A DNA stretch of 64,000 bases from Caulobacteraceae bacterium (GTDB taxonomy: Bacteria; Pseudomonadota; Alphaproteobacteria; Caulobacterales; Caulobacteraceae), in contig JAIBAU010000015.1 of NCBI GenBank assembly GCA_019695035.1, forward strand, positions 1-64,000, in the 5' to 3' direction. The position numbers and the translations under genes are program-made. This document shows, piece after piece, positions 25,500-34,515 of this stretch (within the stretch, counting starts at the first letter, position 1; every line of letters begins with the position of its first letter). The notes under the pieces are model-generated. The model searched no databases, was not told the origin of the DNA, and saw nothing but the letters and a program-made list of their open reading frames with translations.

Positions 25500-26714
25500 A
25501 TGCAGCCTCCCAAGAAACCATCGGTCATGGACTGGAAGCAGCGCCGGGGGACTTCGATCTCGCTGGGCTCCATCGGCCAGTCGCCGCTCAAGCCCACGAC
25601 CGGGGACGCCGGTCCCGCGCCCACCCCGAGGCAGGTGGCCGCTCCCAAGACCATGACCGCCCCGCCGCGCGCGCCTGCTGCGGCGGCGCCCCGGGCGCCC
25701 GCCGGCCAGGGCGCCGGATCGCCCCCCGTCTCGCGCGCCTTCATGTCCGGCTCCCTCGTGCCGCCGAGGCCCTTGAATCAGCGGCCGACACCCCAGGCCT
25801 TGCCGGAACTGCCCAAGCGTCCGGCCCCGCCGGCGAGCGCCGCCCAGCCCGCGGCCGCGCCGCAACCCCGGCCGACCCCGAAAGCGGTTCCCAAGACGGC
25901 GCCCGATACGACGGCCCGCCCGAGCGGGCGACGCGCCCAGGCGATCACACCGGTCGAGCCGAAGCCGGAACCGGAAGTGCGCGCCGCGCGCGCGGCCGCT
26001 TCGGCTCCGGCGGCGGAACCCGCGCCTGTGCCGGAGACATTGGTGGAAACGACCGCCGCGGCGGCCGCTCCCGCCGCGCCCCCCCGCCGCGCCGTCAAGA
26101 ACGCGCGCCAGTTCAACGCCGCGGTGGTCGCCGATGCGAGCGGGAAGACCGCCAGGGCCTCCCGTAGACCGCTGATTTACGGGGCGGCGGCGCTGGTGCT
26201 GGTCGCCGCCGGAGCGGGCGGAGCCTGGTTCATGACCCATCGCGGCCCGACCGCCGGGACCGGCGTGGCCGGATCGGCCGCCACGCCTGTGTCGCTCTCT
26301 CCCGCAGCCCCGGCCGCCGCTGCGGCGGACGCCGCGGACGACATCGGCGGCGTCACCGAAGCCCCCTCTCAGGACGCGCCGGAAGCGGCGGCCCTGCCCG
26401 CCTCGGTTCCTGCGCCGGCCCTCACCGCGAACGGCCCGCAGCGTCCGCCCGGCAACTTCGAGGCCCTCGCGCCGGCGACCCGGGCTCCCGCGCAGCGGCC
26501 GCCGGCCGCCACGCGCACGGTGGAGGTGGGCCCGGACGGTCTGCCCCAGATCAGCGCGGCGACGCGGGCCATCGCCGAGAGCCCCGGCCAGGCGGCGACC
26601 TCCACAGCGCCGGCGGCCGCGCCCGCGCCGCCTCCGCCGCCGCCCGTGATCCGCCTGCCCAGCGCGGACGAGCCATTCTCGACCAACCCCTCCAACCCGG
26701 ATCCGGGCGGTTGA
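25500..26714 (+). CDS. Pro/Ala-rich bitopic membrane protein of unknown function
   Basis: Not recognised. A 404-residue protein from ATG 25500 (MQPPKKPSVMDW); a TTG at 25485 is an alternative. Residues 1-225 are low-complexity Pro/Ala with many Lys/Arg and little predicted structure. One membrane helix follows (about 227-246, IYGAAALVLVAAGAGGAWFM). The C-terminal 155 residues are Pro/Ala-rich and acidic and should lie in the periplasm. The last block, EVGPDGLPQISAATRAIAES and VIRLPSADEPF, is the least repetitive part. The topology is like that of periplasm-spanning linkers such as TonB, but no TonB or SPOR domain was seen. Confidence 0.7.
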   Translation: MQPPKKPSVMDWKQRRGTSISLGSIGQSPLKPTTGDAGPAPTPRQVAAPKTMTAPPRAPAAAAPRAPAGQGAGSPPVSRAFMSGSLVPPRPLNQRPTPQALPELPKRPAPPASAAQPAAAPQPRPTPKAVPKTAPDTTARPSGRRAQAITPVEPKPEPEVRAARAAASAPAAEPAPVPETLVETTAAAAAPAAPPRRAVKNARQFNAAVVADASGKTARASRRPLIYGAAALVLVAAGAGGAWFMTHRGPTAGTGVAGSAATPVSLSPAAPAAAAADAADDIGGVTEAPSQDAPEAAALPASVPAPALTANGPQRPPGNFEALAPATRAPAQRPPAATRTVEVGPDGLPQISAATRAIAESPGQAATSTAPAAAPAPPPPPPVIRLPSADEPFSTNPSNPDPGG

Positions 26715-26792
26715 TCGCAATCCGCCTTGGCCGGCCCTCGAGGCGGGTCTAGGGTCCACGTCTGAACCCCGCCGTCGTGAGCGGGGCCCAAG

Positions 26793-28598
26793 ATGGGGAC
26801 GCCTGACGTGAACGGATTTCTCTCTCGCCGCCTGTTCATGGGCGCGGCCGCCGCCGCGTTCGCTCCGCTGGAGATGGCCTGGGCCGAAACGCCCGCCGCA
26901 GCCGGCCCCGAGGACCGCAAGTTCGCCGACCTGTCCAAACGCTGGCTGGACGAAACGCTCAGGCTGAACCCCATCGGGGCGACCACTACGGGAGACCATC
27001 GCTACGACAGCGAGGTCGGCGACTACTCCGCCGCCGGACGCGCCCAGCGCTACGCCATGACCAAGGCGGTGCTCGGCGACCTCGAAGCCATCGACCGGGG
27101 CAAGCTCACCCGCGACAATCAGGTGGACGCCGCCATCCTGGAGAACCAGCTGCGGGGCGACCTCTGGCAGGTCGACGCCCTCAAGGATTACGCGTGGGAC
27201 CCCCTAGGCTATTCCTACCTTGCCGGCGGCGCCCTGAACGGATTGTTCGCCCGCGAATTCGCGCCGCTGCCCAACCGCCTGCGTTCGGCCATGGACCGGA
27301 TGGAGAAGCTGCCGTCGATCTTCGCGGCGGCGCGCGAGAATCTGGTTCCGGCCAGGGTCCCCGACATTCACGCGACGACCTACTCGAACCAGAACAAGGG
27401 TCTGAACAGCCTCGTGGACGAGATGGCGGCCCAGGCTGGCGCCCTCCCCGAGGGCGAGCGTCCGCGCATGGCGGCGGCGGCGGCCAAGCTGAAGGCCGCC
27501 ATCGCCGAGCATCAGGCCTGGATCGACGGCGCCCTGGTTCCCAACGCCAAGGGCGACTTCCGCATCGGGGGCGCCCTCTATGACCAGAAGCTGCGCTACA
27601 CCCTGAACTCGACGCTCTCCCGCGCCGAGATCCGGCAGAGGGCGGACGCGGCCTTCCAGGCCATGCGCAACGAGATGTACGGTCTGGCGAAGACCGTGCT
27701 GAACGGCCGCGCCGGCGCCCCGCCGGCCCCCGCCAATCCAACGCCGGCGCAGCAGCAGGCTCTGATCGAGGCCGCCCTTGAGCTCGCCTACGTCGACCAG
27801 CCCCAGGCCAATGACCTGTTGAACGTCGGCACGCGGATGCTGAAGGAGTGCACGGATTTCGTGCGCGCCAAGAACCTGGTCACCGTGCCGACCGAACCGG
27901 TGAAGGTGATCGAGGTGCCGGAGTTCCAGCGCGGCGTCGCCGTGGCCTATTGCGACAGCCCCGGCCCGCTGGATAAGGGCCAGGACACCTTCTACATGAT
28001 CAGCCCGCTGCCGGCCGACTGGACCGCAGCCCAGGCCACCTCGTTCCTGCGCGAGTACAACAACCGCTCCATGCAGGAGCTGACCATCCACGAGGCCATG
28101 CCCGGCCACTACCTGCAGCTGGCGCACTCCAACAAGCACCCCTCGGTGCTGCGTGCGGTGCTGGGCTCGGGCTCCTTCATCGAGGGCTGGGCCTGCTACG
28201 CCCAGGATCTGATGAGCGACAACGGCTACCAGGGAGGCGAGCCGCTGGCCAAGCTGGTGCACCTGAAGTGGCAGCTGCGCATGATCACCAACGCCATCCT
28301 CGACCAGGAAATCCACGTCAACGGCATGACCCGGGAAGCGGCCATGGAGATGATGGTCAAGGGCGCCTTCCAGCAAGAGCGCGAAGCCGCCGGCAAGTGG
28401 GTCCGCGCCCAGCTGTCGTCCACCCAGCTGCCCACCTACTTCGTCGGCTGGGCCGAACACCACGAGCTACGCGACGAGATGAAGCGCCGCTGGGGTTCGT
28501 CCTTCACCGAGAAGCGCTATCACGACGAGGCCCTGAGCCACGGCTCCCCGCCCGGCCGTTACGTCCGCCAGCTGATGACGGGCGCGGCGATCGCCTGA
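26793..28598 (+). CDS. DUF885-family exported metallopeptidase
   Basis: A 601-residue protein of the DUF885 family, related to zinc carboxypeptidases/oligopeptidases with a thermolysin-like helix. A twin-arginine-type signal (SRRLFMGAAAAAF, about residues 11-23) is followed by a cleavage region near MAWAE. The metal motif is HEAMPGHYLQ (about residues 432-441), with the downstream SGSFIEGWACYAQDL supplying the third ligand Glu. ATG 26793 is used; a GTG at 26808 with GGGGAC upstream would shorten it by five residues and leave the signal intact. The substrate is presumably peptides. Confidence 0.9.
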   Translation: MGTPDVNGFLSRRLFMGAAAAAFAPLEMAWAETPAAAGPEDRKFADLSKRWLDETLRLNPIGATTTGDHRYDSEVGDYSAAGRAQRYAMTKAVLGDLEAIDRGKLTRDNQVDAAILENQLRGDLWQVDALKDYAWDPLGYSYLAGGALNGLFAREFAPLPNRLRSAMDRMEKLPSIFAAARENLVPARVPDIHATTYSNQNKGLNSLVDEMAAQAGALPEGERPRMAAAAAKLKAAIAEHQAWIDGALVPNAKGDFRIGGALYDQKLRYTLNSTLSRAEIRQRADAAFQAMRNEMYGLAKTVLNGRAGAPPAPANPTPAQQQALIEAALELAYVDQPQANDLLNVGTRMLKECTDFVRAKNLVTVPTEPVKVIEVPEFQRGVAVAYCDSPGPLDKGQDTFYMISPLPADWTAAQATSFLREYNNRSMQELTIHEAMPGHYLQLAHSNKHPSVLRAVLGSGSFIEGWACYAQDLMSDNGYQGGEPLAKLVHLKWQLRMITNAILDQEIHVNGMTREAAMEMMVKGAFQQEREAAGKWVRAQLSSTQLPTYFVGWAEHHELRDEMKRRWGSSFTEKRYHDEALSHGSPPGRYVRQLMTGAAIA

Positions 28599-28625
28599 CC
28601 CTCCAATCGTGCTAGGTGATCTGAG

Positions 28626-28658
28626 CGCCGGCCGTGCGAGCGGCCGGCGTTTCCGTTT
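28626..28658 (+). terminator. Rho-independent terminator after the DUF885 peptidase
   Basis: A perfect 9-bp GC stem (CGCCGGCCG / CGGCCGGCG) with a 6-nt loop is followed by TTTCCGTTT. It lies 27 nt after the peptidase stop codon and just before the flavoprotein gene, separating the two transcripts. Confidence 0.8.
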
Positions 28659-28670
28659 GGGAGTGGGCCG

Positions 28671-29849
28671 ATGCAGCACTTCGACGTCATCATCGTCGGC
28701 GCCGGCGCGGCCGGGATGATGTGCGCCATCGAGGCGGGCAAGCGTGGGCGCCGCGTGCTGGTCGTCGACCACGCCAGGGCGCCGGGCGAGAAGATCCGCA
28801 TCTCCGGCGGCGGTCGCTGCAACTTCACCAACATCGGAACCGAGCCGAAGAACTTTCTCAGCCAGAATCCCAAGTTCTGCGTCTCGGCGCTGAGGCGATA
28901 CCGGCCCGAAGACTTCATCGCGCTCGTCCGCAACCATGGCATCGCCTTCCACGAGAAGACGCTGGGTCAACTGTTCTGCGACGACAGCGCCCGTCAGATC
29001 ATCGCCATGCTGCTGGACGAGATGAAGGCGGCGGGCGTCGCCCTTCGCCTGCAGACCGCGGTGGATCGGGTCGCCCGGACGGACGGTGGATTCGAACTGA
29101 CCATGGGCGGAGAGACGGCCGCCTGCGCCAGCCTGGTCGTCGCAACCGGCGGGAAGTCGATCCCCAAGATGGGCGCGACCGGCTGGGCCTACGACATCGC
29201 GCGTCAGTTCGGCGTACCGGTGGTGGAGACGCGGCCCGCACTGGTTCCGCTGACCTTCGAGGTCGGCCTGCTGGAGCGGCTGAAGCCCCTCGCCGGCGTG
29301 GCCGTCGACGCGCGGGTCAGGGCGGGCAAGGCCGCTTTCGACGAGGCCATGTTGTTCACCCACCGCGGCCTGTCGGGACCCGCGATCCTGCAGGTCTCGT
29401 CCTACTGGCGCGAGGGCGAGGCGATCGAGATCGACATGGCGCCGGGGGTCGAGGTCTACGAAAGCCTCAGGGTCGCCCGTCGGGACACCCCCAAGCGGGC
29501 GCTCGCGACGGTGCTGCACCAGTGGCTGCCGGACCGGCTGGCGCATCATGTGGCCGCCGAGGCGGGCGCCCAGGGCAATATCGCCGACGCCCCCGACCGG
29601 CTGCTCAGGGCGGCGGCGGAGGCAGTGAACGCCTGGCGGGTGAAACCTGTCGGTTCGGAGGGCTACCGCACCGCCGAGGTGACACTCGGGGGCGTCGACA
29701 CCCGGGCGCTGAACTCCCGCACCCTCCAGGCCGAGGCCGTGCCGGGCCTCCATTTCATCGGCGAGTGCGTCGACGTGACCGGCTGGCTGGGCGGCTACAA
29801 TTTTCAGTGGGCCTGGGCCTCGGGCTGGTGCGCCGGACAGGCCGTCTAG
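28671..29849 (+). CDS. BaiN/HI0933-family NAD(P)/FAD-dependent oxidoreductase
   Basis: A 392-residue cytoplasmic flavoprotein. The N-terminal dinucleotide-binding motif is DVIIVGAGAAGMMCAIEAG (residues 5-23). It is followed by the family-specific GEKIRISGGGRCNFTN (about 40-55), the LVVATGGKSIPKMGATGWAYDIA block and the C-terminal FIGECVDVTGWLGGYNFQ. These match HI0933 and BaiN. BaiN acts on bile-acid intermediates in clostridia, but that role does not carry over; the substrate here is unknown. GGGAG precedes the ATG. Confidence 0.92.
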   Translation: MQHFDVIIVGAGAAGMMCAIEAGKRGRRVLVVDHARAPGEKIRISGGGRCNFTNIGTEPKNFLSQNPKFCVSALRRYRPEDFIALVRNHGIAFHEKTLGQLFCDDSARQIIAMLLDEMKAAGVALRLQTAVDRVARTDGGFELTMGGETAACASLVVATGGKSIPKMGATGWAYDIARQFGVPVVETRPALVPLTFEVGLLERLKPLAGVAVDARVRAGKAAFDEAMLFTHRGLSGPAILQVSSYWREGEAIEIDMAPGVEVYESLRVARRDTPKRALATVLHQWLPDRLAHHVAAEAGAQGNIADAPDRLLRAAAEAVNAWRVKPVGSEGYRTAEVTLGGVDTRALNSRTLQAEAVPGLHFIGECVDVTGWLGGYNFQWAWASGWCAGQAV

Positions 29850-29912
29850 CCGAAGGCGTTGCCGCCGGCCCTGCGACGTCGCATGGTTCGTCTCCGCACC
29901 TCGGGGGCCTCC

Positions 29913-31223
29913 ATGCGTACCTTCACCACCGCCTTGCTGATCGCCGCCCTTTGCCTGGCGGGAGCCGCGCAGGCCAAGCCGACGGCCGCGGAAGGGCGCA
30001 TGGTGGCGGCGGTGGACGCCGATCGCGAGCGCGCCGTCGATCTGCTGGAGCGGCTGGTCAACGTCAACAGCGGCACCCTGAACACGCCCGGCGTCGAAGA
30101 GGTCGGCCGCATGGTGCGCGCAGAGCTGGAGCCGCTCGGCTTCAAGGTTCGCTGGGTGTCCATGAAGGCCGCGGGCCGCGCCGGGCACCTGGTCGCCGAG
30201 CACAAGGGCAAGGCCGGCCGCAAGCGCCTGCTGCTGATCGGCCACCTCGACACGGTCTACGAGCCGTCCAGCCCGTTCCAGCGCTTCCAGCGGGACCCTT
30301 CCGGAAGCTGGGCGACGGGCCCCGGCGCCGACGACATGAAGGGCGGGCTGGTGGTGATGATCGAAGCCCTGCGCGCCATGAAGGCTGCGGGGACGCTCAA
30401 GGACGCCAACATCGTCATCGTCCTGACGGGCGACGAAGAACGTCCCGGCGATCCGATCAGCGTGGTGCGCAAGGATCTGATCGAGGCGGCGCGGCGCAGC
30501 GACCTCGCGCTTGAGTTCGAGGCGCTGGTTCGCAGCGGGGGCAAGGACTGGGGCTCCATCGCCCGGCGTGGCTCCTCGCACTGGAACCTCAAGGTGAAGG
30601 CCCGCAGCGGCCATTCGGGCGGCATCTTCAACCCCGATCAGGGCGACGGGGCGGCCTATGAGTTGGCGCGGATCCTGACGGCGTTCCGCACCGAGCTGCC
30701 TGAGCCCTACCTGACCTTCAATGTAGGCTACATGGCCGCCGGCGCGACGGCGGCGCTAAACGACACTGAGACGGGCGTGACCGCCACCGGCAAGGACAAC
30801 ATCATTCCGGGCGAGGCGATTGCGCAGGGCGACCTGCGCACCCTGTCCGAGGATCAACTGCGCCGCGTGCGCAAGCGCATGCGCGAGATCGTGGCGCGCT
30901 CCCTGCCCGGCGCGGAGGCCGAGATCAGCTTCGAGGACAGCTATCCGTCGATGCCGCCGACCGACGCCAGCCGCGCGATCCTGAACGCCCTCAACCGGGT
31001 CAATCGCGATCTCGGCTTCGCGGTCATGGACGAGCTGGACCCCGCCAAACGTGGCGCCGGGGACATCGCGTTCGTGGCGGCCATCGTGCCGGGACTGGCG
31101 GGCATGGGCGTAGCCGGGTCCGGCGCCCACGCCGAGGGCGAGCGCGTCGATCTCTCCAGCCTGCCCCTGCAGGCCAAGCGGGCGGCCGTGCTGATGAGCC
31201 GCCTGACGGCCGAGAAGCGCTAG
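29913..31223 (+). CDS. M20-family exported metallopeptidase (CPG2-like)
   Basis: A 436-residue zinc carboxypeptidase of the M20 family, similar to glutamate carboxypeptidase. ATG 29913 begins a signal peptide, MRTFTTALLIAALCLAGAAQA. The metal and catalytic residues are visible: H in GHLDTVY, D in GADDMKGG, E-E in TGDEERPG, and a late H in GSGAHAEGE. The dimerisation insert lies between. The last 4 nt (CTAG) also hold the stop codon of the convergent pseudouridine synthase. It probably releases amino acids from periplasmic peptides or folate-like compounds. Confidence 0.92.
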   Translation: MRTFTTALLIAALCLAGAAQAKPTAAEGRMVAAVDADRERAVDLLERLVNVNSGTLNTPGVEEVGRMVRAELEPLGFKVRWVSMKAAGRAGHLVAEHKGKAGRKRLLLIGHLDTVYEPSSPFQRFQRDPSGSWATGPGADDMKGGLVVMIEALRAMKAAGTLKDANIVIVLTGDEERPGDPISVVRKDLIEAARRSDLALEFEALVRSGGKDWGSIARRGSSHWNLKVKARSGHSGGIFNPDQGDGAAYELARILTAFRTELPEPYLTFNVGYMAAGATAALNDTETGVTATGKDNIIPGEAIAQGDLRTLSEDQLRRVRKRMREIVARSLPGAEAEISFEDSYPSMPPTDASRAILNALNRVNRDLGFAVMDELDPAKRGAGDIAFVAAIVPGLAGMGVAGSGAHAEGERVDLSSLPLQAKRAAVLMSRLTAEKR

Positions 31224-31987
31224 GCGTTTCGGCCCGCGACCAGGGCGGCGCGCTCCTCGGCGGTGAGCGCGCGCCACTTGCCCTCGGGCAGGTCGCCCAG
31301 CTTGATGGGTCCGACGCGCACGCGCAGCAGGTCGGTGACCCGCAGGCCGACCAGATCGCACATGCGCCGGATCTGGCGGTTGCGACCCTCCTTAAGCACG
31401 AAATGCAGGCGCTGCGGCTCGACCTTCGTCACCCGGGCCGGCTTGAGCTTGCGGCCGTCCAGCTCCAGTCCGTGACGCAGGAGGCCGAGCGCCCGGTCGG
31501 TCACCTCGCCGCGCACGCGCACCAGGTATTCCTTCTCCAGTCCGGACTCCGGCCCGATCACCGCCTTTGCCACCACGCCGTCCTCGGACAGGATCAGCAG
31601 GCCTCGGCTGTCCTCGTCGAGCCGCCCCACCGGGGCCAGCCGGCTGTCGCGGCCGGGGGGCTCACCTCCACCCTGAAGGTTGGCGCGGACCAGCAGCTTC
31701 ACCGCCGGGACCTTGCCGGGCTCGGGCTGGCCCGAAACGTAGCCTTCGGGTTTGTGCAGCATCAGGGTTAGCGCCGTGGCCAGCTTGCGCTCGGCCCGGT
31801 CGGCCAGCGTGAGGGTCTGGCCCGGCAGGATCTTGCGCCCGGCGTCGGTGACCACCTCGCCGTCGATGGAGACCAGGCCGGCCTCGATCAGCGCCTCGGC
31901 CTCGCGCCGCGAGCAAACACCCGACTGCCCCAGCCACTTGTTCACCCGTTGGGGTTCGCCGGCGTCATAGGTGCGGGTCCAGGCCAT
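31220..31987 (-). CDS. RsuA/RluB/E/F-family rRNA pseudouridine synthase
   Basis: A 255-residue RNA-modifying enzyme. An S4 RNA-binding domain (residues 13-60, RVNKWLGQSGVCSRREAEALI) precedes the catalytic domain. The catalytic Asp is D124 in VGRLDEDSRGLLIL, and the end block REGRNRQIRRMCDLVGL-type stretch (KEGRNRQIRRMCD) is typical. The family divides into RsuA (16S U516) and RluB/E/F (23S); the sequence alone does not settle which. It converges with the M20 peptidase and shares its stop tetranucleotide. Confidence 0.92.
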   Translation of the reverse strand: MAWTRTYDAGEPQRVNKWLGQSGVCSRREAEALIEAGLVSIDGEVVTDAGRKILPGQTLTLADRAERKLATALTLMLHKPEGYVSGQPEPGKVPAVKLLVRANLQGGGEPPGRDSRLAPVGRLDEDSRGLLILSEDGVVAKAVIGPESGLEKEYLVRVRGEVTDRALGLLRHGLELDGRKLKPARVTKVEPQRLHFVLKEGRNRQIRRMCDLVGLRVTDLLRVRVGPIKLGDLPEGKWRALTAEERAALVAGRNA

Positions 31988-32042
31988 GGGCGGTGTCTAG
32001 GGCGAGGAGGCGCGACGCGGAAGGCCCCACTCGCGCGCCCGC

Positions 32043-33134
32043 CTAATTTGTGGGCGGCACAGGCGCACAGGTTCGGTTGCCAGGGTCCATCAGCCGCTGC
32101 TGCTCAACCCACAAGATGTTCCGGCGGCCCGTCGCCTCGTCGTTGAGCGGACAGGCATAGATGAAGACGTCAATGTAGCGCCGTTCCACGCTGGTGCTGA
32201 CCAGGTAGAGCTTGGGGCTCGTGTAGGAACGCCATTCTGCTCCCTCGCCTCTCCGCCACGCCGGGGTCCAGGAGAATGGGAGAGGCTTATCGTCGGGCCA
32301 CTGCCAGTTCGGGACGCCCATGGCGACCAGCCCGCCGTTGGATGTGTAGGAATGGAAGGTGTCCTCACCCTCGTCCCTTTCGCCCGTGTCAACGCGGAGC
32401 AGGACCGGGAAGCCACACTCGTTCTCAAGGGTGAACTCCGAGTTCCAGTTCTGGTCGCTGTTGATCTCCCATGGGCGATTTCTGACCTTCATGCACATCA
32501 GGCCCAGGTAACGTACGTTGACGACCGGCTCGCGAGGGTTGGAAGCAGGCGTCGGACGCTGGAACGCGCTTGCCGGCGCGGCCTGGAGGCCCAGCGGTCC
32601 CGGCTCAGGCGCCAACGCCCGTTCCAGCGCGTCACGAGACGCGGCGGCGGTGCTGGAGAGCGCGCGGGTGATGGCCGGGTCCACCGCGGGGTCCACGGGC
32701 GGGGCCGGCGGGGGTCCGGATGGAGCGGAGGGAGCGGCGCCGACGGAGCCGCCCTGGCGCACTCGCAGCAACGTCTCTGCAAAACAGGTGGATTCGGCGG
32801 CTTGGCGGCGAGTCACGCGGGAAATCGGAAGGGCGTCGGCCTGGGGATTGCCGTTCAACTGTCCGACGAAATTGGCCATGTCCTGAATAGCCGCCCTGAG
32901 ATAGCCGTCGTCATGGGCGATCAGATCCCTGAGAGCGTTGTCACCCTTGGGCTCGGGCCCCAGCAGTCCCGTCGCGTTCTCTTCGGCGATCCGAGCATTC
33001 GTCAAAGAGCCGCAGGCGCTGATCGCCGCGCGATACTGCTCGTCGGCGGAAGGGGCATAGGCGCCCGCCCTATTGGGAAGGGCGGTCTGGAGAACCAGGA
33101 GCGCGCAGGCCAGGCTGGCGATGCGTCGATTCAT
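32043..33134 (-). CDS. Exported protein of unknown function (downstream member of a pair)
   Basis: Not recognised. A 363-residue protein with a signal peptide (MNRRIASLACALLVLQTALP..., cleavage near AGAYA). A helical N-terminal part (about 30-125) contains two Cys (in AISACGSL and ESTCFAET). A Pro-rich linker (about 130-190) follows, then a beta-rich C-terminal domain (about 205-363). That domain contains INSDQNWNSEFTLENECGFP and FIYACPLND, with probable disulfides. The gene follows the other unknown exported protein by 9 nt on the same strand, so they are very likely one operon and may act together in the periplasm. Confidence 0.75.
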   Translation of the reverse strand: MNRRIASLACALLVLQTALPNRAGAYAPSADEQYRAAISACGSLTNARIAEENATGLLGPEPKGDNALRDLIAHDDGYLRAAIQDMANFVGQLNGNPQADALPISRVTRRQAAESTCFAETLLRVRQGGSVGAAPSAPSGPPPAPPVDPAVDPAITRALSSTAAASRDALERALAPEPGPLGLQAAPASAFQRPTPASNPREPVVNVRYLGLMCMKVRNRPWEINSDQNWNSEFTLENECGFPVLLRVDTGERDEGEDTFHSYTSNGGLVAMGVPNWQWPDDKPLPFSWTPAWRRGEGAEWRSYTSPKLYLVSTSVERRYIDVFIYACPLNDEATGRRNILWVEQQRLMDPGNRTCAPVPPTN

Positions 33135-33143
33135 GGCCCACTC

Positions 33144-34355
33144 CTAGTGCAGGTTCGGCGTGCAGGCGCCGGTTGGGGAGATCATGGCGCAGGTGTTGGC
33201 CACGCCGATGTAGAAGGCGCGGTAGTTTCGGATCTTGGCGGCGCTCGACGGATGCGCGGGGCAGCGCGCCCAGGCCCCGGCGGATTTCTGGATGCTGGCC
33301 AGCACGGCCTCATATCTCCAGACCGGATTGCTGCTGGGGATCCGGTCCATGGCGGCCTGCAGGGCCGCACTGGACTGCGCCTCCTGCGCCACGGCGCCGC
33401 AAGGCGCGGCGGCGGGCTGGCCCTGCGGCAGGCCCGAGAGGTGCTGGGCGGCAGTAACGGCGAGTGCATGGTCGGGGAATCGGGTCAGCAGGGCCCGCAG
33501 CGCATCGCCGGCCTTTTCCGTGTCGCCGGCCCGTTCGAACTGGTCAGCCATGGCGTAGAGCTGACCGGCGTTGGCGTTCGCCAGCCTGGCCTTGAAGTCC
33601 CGATTGGGGTCCCCTCCGGACGCCTGGGCCGAGACCATGCTGCGATCAAAGGCATCGCCGCTAGCGGCGTCGAGCGCCGCGAAGCGGGCGTCCCGGGCGG
33701 CGTTGAGCTGACTGATTTCGGATCGCCAGGCGCCGACCGTGCGCTCTGCTTCAGCACGCGCCGCGCGGTAGGCGGCGATCACCGGGCCGGCCAATTGCAG
33801 CCACAGCGCCTCGCAACCCGCAGGGGTGCCGCGATTTGGACAATGGCTGGTCTTGGCGCCGTCGGGACCACTGCTCTCAATCCCGTAGGTCGTCACATAG
33901 TCGGGCGGCCAAGCGCCAAACGTAAACGTATTGATGTTCTGCCCCCCGAAACTGATCCGGGTCCCGCTGCCGATCTCCTGGGGCCACCGGGGGTGGTCGA
34001 GCGCATCGTCGCTGCTGACGTCCGAAGATAACTCCACCGCTCCGGGGACGATGCGTCCGTAGAATAACTCGGCCGAAACATCCGGGCCGGAGCCGCTGAG
34101 AGCGCCGACCCCATGGGCAAGCCCATTCCGGCACACGCCTCGCCATTGACTGCGTCGCGTTTGCTCCCTGAATCGGGCCCGGGCTTCGTTCGTTGACGCC
34201 GTGGTGATCATCGCGCAGCCGTTCGCCGTCACGGCGATTGCCTCACCCGGTTGCAGCGGCGGCAGCGGCAGGGCTTCGGGCATCGCAGCCGACGCAGGCA
34301 GCGAAACGGCGGCAAACGCCGCCACGGCCAGGACCCAGCGTCCATCAACGGTCAT
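33144..34355 (-). CDS. Exported protein of unknown function with MORN-like and TPR-like segments (upstream member of a pair)
   Basis: A 403-residue protein, function unknown. ATG 34353-34355 has GGGGAGG 6 nt upstream and begins a signal peptide ([24 protein letters not shown]). After it lies a segment resembling a MORN unit ([18 protein letters not shown], about residues 70-87). A coiled, Ala-rich middle follows, then a TPR-like helix pair (about 255-300, [20 protein letters not shown] and [12 protein letters not shown]). Paired Cys occur at the end ([17 protein letters not shown]). It is the first gene of the two-gene unit with the neighbouring exported protein; the 160-bp gap to ubiD should hold the promoter. 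Confidence 0.75.
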   Translation of the reverse strand: MTVDGRWVLAVAAFAAVSLPASAAMPEALPLPPLQPGEAIAVTANGCAMITTASTNEARARFREQTRRSQWRGVCRNGLAHGVGALSGSGPDVSAELFYGRIVPGAVELSSDVSSDDALDHPRWPQEIGSGTRISFGGQNINTFTFGAWPPDYVTTYGIESSGPDGAKTSHCPNRGTPAGCEALWLQLAGPVIAAYRAARAEAERTVGAWRSEISQLNAARDARFAALDAASGDAFDRSMVSAQASGGDPNRDFKARLANANAGQLYAMADQFERAGDTEKAGDALRALLTRFPDHALAVTAAQHLSGLPQGQPAAAPCGAVAQEAQSSAALQAAMDRIPSSNPVWRYEAVLASIQKSAGAWARCPAHPSSAAKIRNYRAFYIGVANTCAMISPTGACTPNLH

Positions 34356-34515
34356 TCGCGCCTCCCCAAACGCAGGAAGGAGAATACGCGCCTGCAAGCA
34401 ATTCGATAGCCCCGTTCGCCCCCTCCCGCGTACGTGTGCCGTTGAGGCCACGGCGGGGCCTACCCACCGCAGCCCTAATCCCCTAGCTTCCGCCCGCCGT
34501 ACCGCCGGAGCCCCC

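Noticed and set aside
32043..34355. Recent horizontal transfer of the exported protein pair
   Set aside because: GC content looks only slightly lower than the surroundings, and there are no flanking repeats, tRNA or mobility genes.
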